Below, one piece after another: positions 1-7,017 of a stretch of DNA of 11,323 bases. The DNA comes from Dehalococcoidia bacterium. Lineage in GTDB: Bacteria; Chloroflexota; Dehalococcoidia; SZUA-161. Where the stretch lies: NCBI GenBank assembly GCA_014859215.1, contig JACUUS010000063.1, forward strand, positions 1-11,323, written 5' to 3'. The translations under genes and the position numbers were made by a program. How positions within the stretch are numbered: the first letter of the stretch is position 1; the number at the start of each line of letters is the position of its first letter. Below the pieces are notes generated by a model. The model did not search any database, was not told the origin of the DNA, and was given only the letters and a program-made list of their open reading frames with translations.

Positions 1-402
1 GTTGACGGCGGCAAAGGGCACCTCAGCTGCGCACTTGAGGCTGTGCGGGAATCAGCCGTGGAGAAAGTGCCTGTAGCGGCGATTGCCAAGGAGAACGAAG
101 AAATCTTCGTTCAGGGACGTCAAGAGCCCATTGCGCTCGCCCGTGATTCCCAGGCGCTCTACCTTCTTCAGAGAATACGTGACGAAGCGCACCGCTTCGC
201 CTTGTCCTACCATACCAAGATGAGGAAGAAGCGCGCTTTCACCTCTTCTCTGGATGTGCCCGGCATAGGGCCTAAACGTCGTCGTGCTCTGCTCAGGCAC
301 TTTGGCTCGATCAAGGCCATTAAGGCGGCTTCAGCAGAAGAAATAGCTTCAGTACCGGGTATGACCCGGCCTCTGGCTTTGAAATTGAAGACTGTTCTCT
401 AG
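1..402 (+). CDS. uvrC: UvrABC excinuclease subunit C, C-terminal 133 residues (5' end outside window)
   Basis: UvrC makes the two incisions flanking a DNA lesion in nucleotide excision repair, acting with UvrA and UvrB. The frame is open from base 1 and ends at TAG 400-402, so only the C-terminus is present. The fragment opens with VDGGKGHLS, the hallmark of the RNase H-like 5'-incision domain. Its Asp (residue 2 here) corresponds to a catalytic carboxylate of the family, and RDEAHRF (60-66) carries the conserved His. Residues 84-131 form the C-terminal tandem helix-hairpin-helix DNA-binding domain: LDVPGIGPKRRRALLRHFGS, then a second hairpin. The second hairpin reads VPGMTRPLA rather than the usual VPGIGxxLA, a mild divergence. 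A Met exists at base 43, but the homologous sequence upstream shows it is internal. The gene converges on the next one, sharing the stop tetranucleotide. The family call is secure; the missing N-terminus (GIY-YIG nuclease, UvrB-binding region) cannot be assessed. Confidence 0.95.
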   Translation, partial: VDGGKGHLSCALEAVRESAVEKVPVAAIAKENEEIFVQGRQEPIALARDSQALYLLQRIRDEAHRFALSYHTKMRKKRAFTSSLDVPGIGPKRRRALLRHFGSIKAIKAASAEEIASVPGMTRPLALKLKTVL

Positions 403-1139
403 TCCTGGAACCCGCTTTCCTTTGCTGTGGCGTCGAAAATCTCTGCCGCTTCTTCTTCATGCCCCAGCAGTGCCAGCGTTATGCCGCGGTTCAGATTAGC
501 CCTTTGAAAGGCCGGGTTCATCAGCAATGCCCTCCTGTAGTTGCCGAGGGCTTTTTTTAAATCGCCATTTTCGAAGGCTTCATTCCCTGCGCTGCAATAT
601 ATATCGGCAATCAGGCTCCTGTTATCCCAGTTCATCCTGCCGCGAGTCGAGTGCTCTTTGTAATCGAAACCGCCCGGAAATATGTTTTCGATATCCAGGA
701 CCTTCTTGCCGCTGTAGAGGAGGGAGAATACATGAGGGCCCAGTCCAAATGCTTCTTCAACATGGGCCGCCTTCACCGTCAGCCCCAGTTCACCCGCAAA
801 TACGTTGTAGAGGATAGTGAGCCCGAGGCAATTGCCGACCCTTTCCGCGGAGGGATCGAGCTGAGCTTCCAGGCATTCATTGAGCCTGAACTTGCCGCCG
901 ACCTCGTACCTTTGCGGCTTTGACAGCCACAAGGCCTCGAACAAATACCTGCCGACAGCCTCCTGGTCTCCGGACGGACAGGCCTCTCCCAGCCGCCGGC
1001 CGAAACCGCCGATTTTCATCAGATACTGATCGAGCCGGAGAGCGCTGGTTATCCCGGATGCGACAAGGGCTCCCCCGGCAAGGTCGGGATTGCTCTGTCT
1101 GATGAGGCTTCGCTCAAGGCCGGTCAGCAACAGTCTCAT
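399..1139 (-). CDS. Transglutaminase-fold protein with C-terminal TPR repeats (SirB1-like)
   Basis: A 246-residue protein without a signal peptide or clear membrane segment, so probably cytoplasmic. The middle (about 80-165) resembles the transglutaminase-like/SirB1 family. ERVGNCLGLTILYNVFA carries a Cys (104) at the start of a helix, followed by GPHVFSL (His136) and KKVLDIENIF (Asp149), a plausible Cys-His-Asp catalytic triad in the right order. Residues about 177-240 form roughly two tetratricopeptide repeats (AGNEAFENGDLKKALGNYRR, then a second copy), a common SirB1-family tail that usually mediates protein contacts. The substrate is unknown; the fold is used by proteases, amidases and inactive scaffolds. 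Start ATG 1137-1139 is the first in frame but lacks a clear SD, so the exact start is less sure. It is divergent from cca and convergent with uvrC. Domain assignment is fairly confident; function is not. Confidence 0.75.
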   Translation of the reverse strand: MRLLLTGLERSLIRQSNPDLAGGALVASGITSALRLDQYLMKIGGFGRRLGEACPSGDQEAVGRYLFEALWLSKPQRYEVGGKFRLNECLEAQLDPSAERVGNCLGLTILYNVFAGELGLTVKAAHVEEAFGLGPHVFSLLYSGKKVLDIENIFPGGFDYKEHSTRGRMNWDNRSLIADIYCSAGNEAFENGDLKKALGNYRRALLMNPAFQRANLNRGITLALLGHEEEAAEIFDATAKESGFQD

Positions 1140-1182
1140 GTCTACACTCTACCACGGGCTGTTGGTGCCTGAGAAGTATACG

Positions 1183-1212
1183 TTTTCAGACATCAAAGGC
1201 TCCTGATATAAT
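1183..1212 (+). promoter_or_regulatory. Extended -10 sigma70-type promoter of cca
   Basis: TGATATAAT (1204-1212) contains a perfect -10 hexamer (1207-1212) with the TG of an extended -10. A 4/6 -35 match, TTTTCA, lies at 1183-1188 with an 18-bp spacer. Transcription would begin near 1219, just ahead of the SD at 1222-1226, giving a leader of only about 13 nt. The same A/T core reads TATTAT on the other strand (1208-1213), and a second minus-strand -10-like TATACT is at 1175-1180. The divergent transglutaminase-like gene may therefore start from the same 92-bp spacer. Confidence 0.65.
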
Positions 1213-1221
1213 AAGCGAGCC

Positions 1222-1234
1222 GGAGGACCTCTTG
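1222..1234 (+). promoter_or_regulatory. Shine-Dalgarno GGAGG deciding the TTG start of cca
   Basis: GGAGG (1222-1226) sits 5 nt ahead of TTG 1232-1234. No ATG or GTG codon lies in frame near it, and the first internal Met is at residue 43, after the essential GGxxRD motif. The TTG start is therefore the only sensible choice. Confidence 0.8.
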
Positions 1235-2488
1235 AATATCGCCCGCCTGATCGAAACACAGCTTCCGTCCCAGTATCTCAAGCTGATAAAGCTGGCAGGT
1301 AATTTGGCCTCGCAAATCGGGCAGAACCCCTATCTGGTGGGCGGAGTCGTCCGTGACATGCTCCTGGGGCGGCCGAACCTGGACCTCGACATAGTCGTGG
1401 AGGGTGACGCAGTTGGTCTGGCCGAAAGACTGGGCCAATCAGTGAACGGTAAGGTCGTGGTGCATTCCCGCTTTGGGACTGCGAGCGTTAAGAGCGACTC
1501 CATCAGTCTGGACATCGTTACGGCCAGGTCCGAGAAGTATCCCCGCCCGGGAGCCCTGCCGGCGGTCAAACCGGGCTCGATCGAGGATGACCTGTTCAGA
1601 CGGGACTTCACGATCAATGCGATAGCAGCCCGGATCGATGCCCGACGGTTTGGAGATGTGGTTGATCCCTACCGTGGCAAGCGTGACCTGGAAGGGAAGT
1701 TGATACGAACTCTACATGATAAGAGCTTCATAGATGATCCCACCAGGATCTGGCGGGCCGTCAGGTACGAGCAGCGTCTTGAATTCCGCCTGGAAGAGGA
1801 AGCGGAACGGCTGCTGCGACGCGATGTGGTGATGATGGACAGAGTCAGCGGAGACCGAATACGCCACGAGATCGAGCGTATTCTAAGGGAGGAACGGCCT
1901 GAGAAGTCTTTTTCGAGGGCCGAAGAGCTCGGTGCTTTGAGACAGCTTGACCCTGCTTTGCCCGGCAATTCCTGGCTTGCCGGCCGCTTCGGAATGGTGA
2001 GAGAGGCGGTAGTAGACTTGCGATCTTTGAACCGTGTCTACCTCGCTCTCCTGGTCTGGAAGCTTGACGAAGAAAGCCTTGACAGGTTCATGCAGCGGTT
2101 GCGCTTCGGCCGTGAGACTGCAAGAACGCTGCGGGAGATTGCCGAGCTTAAGCGGGTCTTGCCTGTGCTTGACCAGCGTCATTTCGCCCCAGGTCAGACA
2201 TATGAACTCCTCGAACCCTTCACCATCCAGTCAGTCACGGCAGCGATGTTTGCCGTCGAGTCCGTCACAGTGAGGAATAGACTGCGCGCCTTTCTCTTCG
2301 AATACAGGCGTGCCCGCCCTCAACTGGACGGTGATGATCTCAGGCGTATGGGAATTCCAGCCGGTCCTGATCTTGGCCTGCTTCTGCGGGAACTGAAAAA
2401 GGCCAGGCTGGACGGTCGTGTGTCCACCAGGGAGGATGAGGTCGAGCTGGTCCGCGGATGGTTTAACCGGTCCCGTCATGAACGCTAG
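1232..2488 (+). CDS. cca: CCA tRNA nucleotidyltransferase / poly(A) polymerase family
   Basis: This class II nucleotidyltransferase adds or repairs the 3' CCA end of tRNAs from CTP and ATP in the cytoplasm; partial CC- or A-adding activity cannot be excluded from sequence. The 418-residue length suits the family. The head domain has LVGGVVRDMLLG (35-46), the metal-binding DLD (Asp51, Asp53) and a third carboxylate in SLDIVTAR (Asp94). LFRRDFTINAIA (121-132), DPYRGKRDL (145-153) and FIDDPTRIWRAVRY (166-179) are the conserved neck and nucleotide-selection motifs. Residues about 200-418 form the helical body and tail; GDRIRHEIERIL is recognisable in the body. No HD phosphohydrolase motif is evident in the C-terminal part. 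Translation starts at TTG behind GGAGG. The next gene starts inside the last codons, suggesting a two-gene transcript. Confidence 0.93.
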   Translation: MNIARLIETQLPSQYLKLIKLAGNLASQIGQNPYLVGGVVRDMLLGRPNLDLDIVVEGDAVGLAERLGQSVNGKVVVHSRFGTASVKSDSISLDIVTARSEKYPRPGALPAVKPGSIEDDLFRRDFTINAIAARIDARRFGDVVDPYRGKRDLEGKLIRTLHDKSFIDDPTRIWRAVRYEQRLEFRLEEEAERLLRRDVVMMDRVSGDRIRHEIERILREERPEKSFSRAEELGALRQLDPALPGNSWLAGRFGMVREAVVDLRSLNRVYLALLVWKLDEESLDRFMQRLRFGRETARTLREIAELKRVLPVLDQRHFAPGQTYELLEPFTIQSVTAAMFAVESVTVRNRLRAFLFEYRRARPQLDGDDLRRMGIPAGPDLGLLLRELKKARLDGRVSTREDEVELVRGWFNRSRHER

Positions 2489-2702
2489 AATTTCAGCATG
2501 CTGTGTATGCGGCCGACCGCTGGACGAGATTTACGCGGTTACCTGTTCTCTGTGCGGCGGACAGGTGCATTTCGACCCGGCCGAGACTGCGACTGATACC
2601 TGCGCGATTGTCCTGACACGCCCCAATGCCTGCGCACTGGCTTTCGTATGTCTTGCCTGCTACGAAAAGCGCCGGCATGAGAGCACTCAGGGTACGCCTT
2701 GA
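2478..2702 (+). CDS. Small cysteine-rich putative zinc-binding protein overlapping cca
   Basis: A 74-residue ORF from ATG 2478-2480, which lies inside the cca coding end (11-bp overlap). An earlier in-frame Met at 2418 would lie fully within cca and adds only cca-shadow sequence. I do not recognise the family. Eight of the 74 residues are Cys: C8, C9 and C11 (CCVCG), C23/C26 (CSLCGG), C42, C52 and C58/C61 (CLAC) as nine positions with C8/C9 adjacent, plus H31 and H67. The three CxxC-type knuckles strongly suggest one or two structural zinc sites, as in zinc ribbons. There are no membrane segments. The first two knuckles flank an acidic/hydrophobic turn, and the C-terminus is basic (YEKRRH). 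There is no good SD, so translation probably depends on coupling to cca. Its 3' end overlaps the convergent M20 gene by 16 bp. That it is a real gene is likely but unproven. Confidence 0.6.
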   Translation: MNARISACCVCGRPLDEIYAVTCSLCGGQVHFDPAETATDTCAIVLTRPNACALAFVCLACYEKRRHESTQGTP

Positions 2703-4084
2703 GGTTTGCCGGAAGCCTGCCGATAAGAAGTCATATTCTGAAGGACCGCGGCAATGTGCTTGGCGTTTAGAACGAAATCGGCCAGTCTTATGTGCTCATC
2801 AGGTGCATGAGGGCTTGAGCCCGGATAGGCGACTCCAATTAGAGCGGTCGGCAGCCTGAGGGTGTGCGCGAATGAGTACATCGGACCGCTTCCGGCCATA
2901 GAGGGCACCAGTACAGGATCCAGCCCGTAGACTTCTCTCGCGGCTTCCGCCACTACGCTTACAAACGGAGAATCCAGCGGGGTACGGGCGGGATTCTCCC
3001 CTTCGGTTTGTGGATCGATCAGTATATCTTCGAACCCGTTGCTATCAAGATGACGTCTCAGCCTTGCCAGGATGTCATCGTAGCGCTGGTCGGGAACCAG
3101 GCGGAAGTCGATTTTGGCCCGGGCCACGTTAGGTAAGACTGTCTTGGAGCCCGGACCGGTATAACCCGAGTCAAGCCCGCAGATGTTGCAGGTGGGCTCA
3201 AGTATATGCCTCGCCTTGTATTCGAATCCCGTAACTCCCCTGACGAACCTGTCCAGGGACAGCGCCTGCCTCGTTTCCTCTTCATCAAGAGAGATCGAAT
3301 CGATAAGCCGGCGTTCTTCGTCGGCGGGAGGCCGCACATCGTCGTAGAAGCCTTCGATCCGGATATTCTCGTCCAGGTCCTTAATGGAATTCAAGGCCCA
3401 GGTCAGCCGCCAGGCGGGGTTCGGCACCACGGTAGCCATCGATGAATGCAGGTCCGTGGACGCGCCGCGAGCCTCTAACTGGACATAGAGCATTCCCTTC
3501 AAGCCGAGATGAATTACCGGCTGATTCTTCCAGTTTACTCCTCCGCATTCCCAGATGCAGGCATCGGCGTGAAGCAAGTCGTGATGCTTCTCTACAAAGG
3601 CCGCCACGTGAGGACTGCCTATTTCCTCTTCGCCCTCTATGATGAACTTGACAGAAACGGGCAGCGTTCCACGCTTCTCCAGGTAGGCTCTGATTGCGAG
3701 AAGGCGCGCCACAATGTCACCTTTGTCATCGGATACGCCTCGTGCCCTCAGGTTCCCGTCGTATACTGTGGGTTCGAACGGCGGGGTCGACCACAGCTCG
3801 AGCGGTTCCGGGGGCTGCACATCATAGTGGTTGTAGAAGAGGAGAGTAACGCGTGATTCACCGGGTAACTCGCCGTATATAAAGGGGAATCCTTCACCGG
3901 GCAGGACCTCTGTCTGAATACCGTATTCCCGCATCAACTCGACGAGGAACTCGACTGACTCATCAATTCCAGTTCCCTGAGCGCTTATCCCGGGCTGGCG
4001 GCAGAACCTTTTCAGGTCCTCAACGGCTTCCATCCAGTGATCGTCTATGTACTCGTGAATCTCTTCCAAGTAACCACCCTGCAT
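2687..4084 (-). CDS. M20 family metallopeptidase (dipeptidase / carnosinase-like)
   Basis: A 465-residue M20 dizinc peptidase, likely a cytoplasmic dipeptidase or Xaa-His-type hydrolase. Visible ligand motifs are FYNHYDVQ (His87, with Asp89), RARGVSDDKGD (bridging Asp119), EGEEEIGSP (general base about Glu153, ligand Glu154), CIWECGG (Glu179) and SPHAPDEHI (His426). The dimerisation-domain signature DLHSS (211-215) and PTCNICGLDSGYTGPGSKTV (298-314 region) are typical of the PepV/CNDP-like branch, and length is normal. I chose ATG 4082-4084, 7 nt after the dinG stop. No good SD precedes it. An alternative TTG at 4067-4069 follows a GGTGG-like sequence and would remove five residues. The open frame further upstream to 4219 lies inside dinG and has no family sequence. 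It is almost certainly cotranscribed with dinG. Peptide specificity cannot be read from sequence. Confidence 0.9.
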   Translation of the reverse strand: MQGGYLEEIHEYIDDHWMEAVEDLKRFCRQPGISAQGTGIDESVEFLVELMREYGIQTEVLPGEGFPFIYGELPGESRVTLLFYNHYDVQPPEPLELWSTPPFEPTVYDGNLRARGVSDDKGDIVARLLAIRAYLEKRGTLPVSVKFIIEGEEEIGSPHVAAFVEKHHDLLHADACIWECGGVNWKNQPVIHLGLKGMLYVQLEARGASTDLHSSMATVVPNPAWRLTWALNSIKDLDENIRIEGFYDDVRPPADEERRLIDSISLDEEETRQALSLDRFVRGVTGFEYKARHILEPTCNICGLDSGYTGPGSKTVLPNVARAKIDFRLVPDQRYDDILARLRRHLDSNGFEDILIDPQTEGENPARTPLDSPFVSVVAEAAREVYGLDPVLVPSMAGSGPMYSFAHTLRLPTALIGVAYPGSSPHAPDEHIRLADFVLNAKHIAAVLQNMTSYRQASGKPQGVP

Positions 4085-4091
4085 TATTGTA

Positions 4092-6941
4092 TCATGCCGG
4101 TCCGGAGGAACTCCTGTCCTGTTGGCGCTCCAGCCACCTTGCGACGGACGAGGGAAGGCCCCGCAGGGAACCACGGACCACCGAGCAAAGCGGGATCGAG
4201 GCAAGAAAGGCCGGACCATAGTTCTTGCTTTGTACCCGCCTGTCCATTATCACCAGTACCCCGCGATCGTTCTTGCTTCGGATGAGACGGCCAAATCCTT
4301 GCTTGAAGCGGATTGCAGCCTGGGGAACCGCGTACTCCGTAAAAGGATTGTCGAAAAGCTGCGATCGCGCAACAAAGACCGGGTCGGAAGGGACGTTAAA
4401 GGGCAGCCTCATGATCACTACCACGCTCAGGGCGTCACCCACCACGTCGACTCCTTCCCAGAAGCTGGCGGTTCCCAAAAGTACGGATCTGGAATTTGAC
4501 TTGAAGGCGTTCAAGAGTTGCTTGGGTGAACCGTCCACGCCCTGTGCGAGTACCAGGATTCCGTCCTGTTCAAGTGGGCCCTGAATGGCGGCCTGCGTTG
4601 CCCGCAGCGTCGAATGCGAGGTGAAAAGGACCAGCGCACGTCCCTGAGAAGCGCGGCAGAGTTCCACGAGCGCTTTCTCCGTGACTTGCTGGTATGCAGG
4701 ACTGTTGGGCTCGGGCATATCGTACGGAAGATAGATCATGGTCGACTTCGGATAGTCGAACGGGGACCCGAGCAAGAGTTCCTGACCGCATCGCAGTCCC
4801 AGCCTGCCCCTGATGTAGTCAAAAGCGCCTTCTGTTGTCAGGGTAGCGCCGGTGAGAATAACGCATTCCCTTGTTGAGAACAGCGTTTTCTCCAGGATCC
4901 CGGCCACGCTCAGAGGGGCGCTGTGAAGCTCCACCGCCCCGGTATGACTATCCGTTGACAGCCAGCAGATATTGTCGGCGTCCGGATGAGAGATGATCCG
5001 GTCGATGCCCCTGCGGAACTCGTCGCCTCGGGAGAAAAGATAGGCAAGTTCAAGCATCAGATGTTCGTGGCCGGGTATGCCGTTATCCGCCAGGGGTTCG
5101 AACGCGGTATACAGCTGATCAAGCCCCCTGGCGATCTCGAGGAAGAGGAGATTCAGATCGTCCCAGGCGACATCTATTCTGGACCATCCCGGCTGTGCGC
5201 GCTTCTGCATCGTCAGCAGTAAGTGCCGGTCATAGTCTCCCTGGTCCGGCGAGTTGTGAGATACAAAATCGCGGATGAGATCGACAAAGCCGGACGTATG
5301 GAGCCTGACTCTCTCCAAATTGGTCCCGAGGGATTCGGCTGTCTGTCTGAGATCCCTTTGCCTCGCCGAGTCGATCCCGGCGCCTCTGATCGCTTCCTGA
5401 AGCCAGCGCAAGAGACCGGTCGGCCGTTGTTCGCCGCTTTCCTGCCTGAATCTGTTGAAGAAATCCAAAAGGTCCCACTGCGTTATATCAAGACCGAACT
5501 GGCTGGTGGCCTCATTCTCGAAATGGTGAGCCTCATCAACCACAAGATGACTGTACGAGGGCAGTATGCTGTTTTCCATGGTCATGTCCGAAAGCAAGAG
5601 AGCATGATTGACCACAATCAGGTGAGCATGTTCTGCCGCATGCCGGGCCCTGTACAGGAAGCAGGACTCTTTCATGTGATGCGGACACTTGTTTTCGAAC
5701 CGGTCGTCGTACTCTGCGCAAAGCCTGCTCCATACAGGGACGTCGATATTCCCCAGATTGAGCTCAGCTCGGTCTCCGGTCTCGGTCGTTCGCAGCCAGA
5801 CCACAATCCTGGCTAGAAGCCTGGCTTCCTCGACTGCCAATCGGCTGCTACCGAGCAGGGCTTCGAACTTCTTAAGGCACAGGTAATTGGAGCGCCCTTT
5901 TAGCTGCACAACCCTCAGGTTCTTGATCGGCGGCTCATCTATTGTCTCCAGCGCTCGCAGAAGGGCCGGCACATCCTTGCTGATCAGTTGTTCCTGCAGG
6001 TTTATGGTGTTGGTGGATATAACCACCGGCACCTGGTTCTGAAGAGAGTAGAAGATTGACGGCAGCAGGTAGGCAACCGATTTACCGGTACCAGTCCCCG
6101 CTTCTACCACGAGGTGCTCGCTTTCGTTAAAGGCTCTGGCGATGCTTTGCATCATCTGGACCTGGCAGGGACGGTGCTCGTAACCGGTGAGCGTGCTGGC
6201 CAGAAGCCCCCCGGGTTCGAGTACGGCCGCAAGGCGATCAAGGTCAAGGGGTCTCCTCTGGCGGGTGCCATCCGGGGCAGATGTCGCCCGGCAAGGCTGC
6301 TCCTGGCGTGGTGTCCGGCATACCCGGGCAGCGTTGTCTGAGAAAGCCGTTCTCGACCTGGTACGAAGAATCTCGCCGAGATAGTGCCTGAGATCCCATT
6401 CAGCGATCTCCGCCAGTCGAACCAGGGTTTGGACTGTCGGCAGATCGAGTGCGGCCGTGCGATCAAGCAGGGCGAGGAACAGTTCTTGAGCGGCCAAGGC
6501 ATCCGACAGAGCCCGGTGCTCGGGAGTCTGGAGGCCGAGCTCTCTTGTCAGTGAGGAAAGGCTGTAATCGCTTTGCTTGAACAGAAGCAGCGTCGCCAGC
6601 TCCCAGGTATCGTACCGGGTATTCGTCAGCTTCAGTCCCTTCCGGGAAAGAAAGCCCAGATCAAATGCTATGTTATGGCCGACAACCGGACAGTCTCCTA
6701 TAAAGTCTGTGAGTCCGGAAGCAATCGTGGTAAAGGAGGGGGCCAGGTCGAGTTCCGCCTGCTTGATGCCGCAGAGGACCTGTATCCGGTACGAGATAGG
6801 GCGACCCGGATTCACCAGGGTCTGGAAAGTGTCGAGGACATGTTCATGATCGAACTTCACCGCCCCGACTTCGATGATTTCGTCAGTGTCGGGGTTGAGG
6901 CCGGTTGTCTCGAGGTCAAGTGCGACGCATGTCTGGTTCAT
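4092..6941 (-). CDS. dinG: DinG-type ATP-dependent helicase fused to DnaQ-like 3'-5' exonuclease
   Basis: A 949-residue XPD/DinG-family superfamily 2 protein with an N-terminal DEDDh exonuclease, the layout known from Gram-positive DinG. The exonuclease (1-160) has ALDLETTG (Asp9, Glu11), GHNIAFD (Asp94) and EHRALSDA (His142, Asp147). A low-complexity Arg-rich linker spans about 193-232. The helicase has EAGTGTGKS (280-288), VVDEAHH (468-473), GTASFWEGVDVVGD (823-836) and QGFGRLIRSKNDRG (881-894). Four cysteines (355, 408, 419, 427; NYLC, SRLC, NKCP, ESCF) lie between the first ATPase motifs, where iron-sulfur helicases hold a 4Fe-4S cluster. The predicted role is unwinding DNA forks, R-loops or damaged DNA, with 3'-5' trimming. 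Start ATG 6939-6941 precedes the exonuclease I motif by only a few residues, and a strong promoter lies just upstream. No SD is obvious. It heads a likely two-gene transcript with the M20 peptidase. Confidence 0.95.
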   Translation of the reverse strand: MNQTCVALDLETTGLNPDTDEIIEVGAVKFDHEHVLDTFQTLVNPGRPISYRIQVLCGIKQAELDLAPSFTTIASGLTDFIGDCPVVGHNIAFDLGFLSRKGLKLTNTRYDTWELATLLLFKQSDYSLSSLTRELGLQTPEHRALSDALAAQELFLALLDRTAALDLPTVQTLVRLAEIAEWDLRHYLGEILRTRSRTAFSDNAARVCRTPRQEQPCRATSAPDGTRQRRPLDLDRLAAVLEPGGLLASTLTGYEHRPCQVQMMQSIARAFNESEHLVVEAGTGTGKSVAYLLPSIFYSLQNQVPVVISTNTINLQEQLISKDVPALLRALETIDEPPIKNLRVVQLKGRSNYLCLKKFEALLGSSRLAVEEARLLARIVVWLRTTETGDRAELNLGNIDVPVWSRLCAEYDDRFENKCPHHMKESCFLYRARHAAEHAHLIVVNHALLLSDMTMENSILPSYSHLVVDEAHHFENEATSQFGLDITQWDLLDFFNRFRQESGEQRPTGLLRWLQEAIRGAGIDSARQRDLRQTAESLGTNLERVRLHTSGFVDLIRDFVSHNSPDQGDYDRHLLLTMQKRAQPGWSRIDVAWDDLNLLFLEIARGLDQLYTAFEPLADNGIPGHEHLMLELAYLFSRGDEFRRGIDRIISHPDADNICWLSTDSHTGAVELHSAPLSVAGILEKTLFSTRECVILTGATLTTEGAFDYIRGRLGLRCGQELLLGSPFDYPKSTMIYLPYDMPEPNSPAYQQVTEKALVELCRASQGRALVLFTSHSTLRATQAAIQGPLEQDGILVLAQGVDGSPKQLLNAFKSNSRSVLLGTASFWEGVDVVGDALSVVVIMRLPFNVPSDPVFVARSQLFDNPFTEYAVPQAAIRFKQGFGRLIRSKNDRGVLVIMDRRVQSKNYGPAFLASIPLCSVVRGSLRGLPSSVARWLERQQDRSSSGPA

Positions 6942-6968
6942 GAGTGATTGCGGGCGGACTCGCCGAGT

Positions 6969-6997
6969 ATTGTACCGCCCTGCCTGGCGAGGGTCAA
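6969..6997 (-). promoter_or_regulatory. Near-consensus sigma70-type promoter of dinG-M20
   Basis: On the minus strand, TTGACC (6992-6997, 5/6) is separated by exactly 17 bp from TACAAT (6969-6974, 5/6). Transcription should start near 6962, about 20 nt before the dinG ATG, in the 76-bp gap after the membrane-protein gene. A 6-bp inverted repeat, cctggc (6983-6988) and gccagg (7010-7015), places the -35 in its loop. That could be an operator, a weak terminator of the upstream gene, or chance. No LexA-type box of either the GAAC-N4-GTTC or CTGT-N8-ACAG form is visible. Confidence 0.7.
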
Positions 6998-7017
6998 CCT
7001 GCGTAGGGTGCCAGGGG

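Noticed and set aside
43..45. uvrC start at the first apparent Met of the frame
   Set aside because: The frame is open to base 1 and the residues before it (VDGGKGHLS) are conserved UvrC sequence, so this is an internal codon of a truncated gene.
4085..4219. 45-codon in-frame N-terminal extension of the M20 peptidase
   Set aside because: It lies entirely inside the dinG C-terminus, has Arg/Pro-rich shadow composition, and family similarity starts only after the Met at 4084.
5223..5816. 197-codon open frame antisense to dinG
   Set aside because: The opposite strand encodes clearly conserved DinG helicase sequence, including Fe-S cysteines and DEAH; the antisense frame shows no recognisable motif or SD.
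6942..7017. SOS (LexA) operator upstream of dinG
   Set aside because: Neither the CTGT-N8-ACAG nor the GAAC-N4-GTTC pattern is present in the gap.
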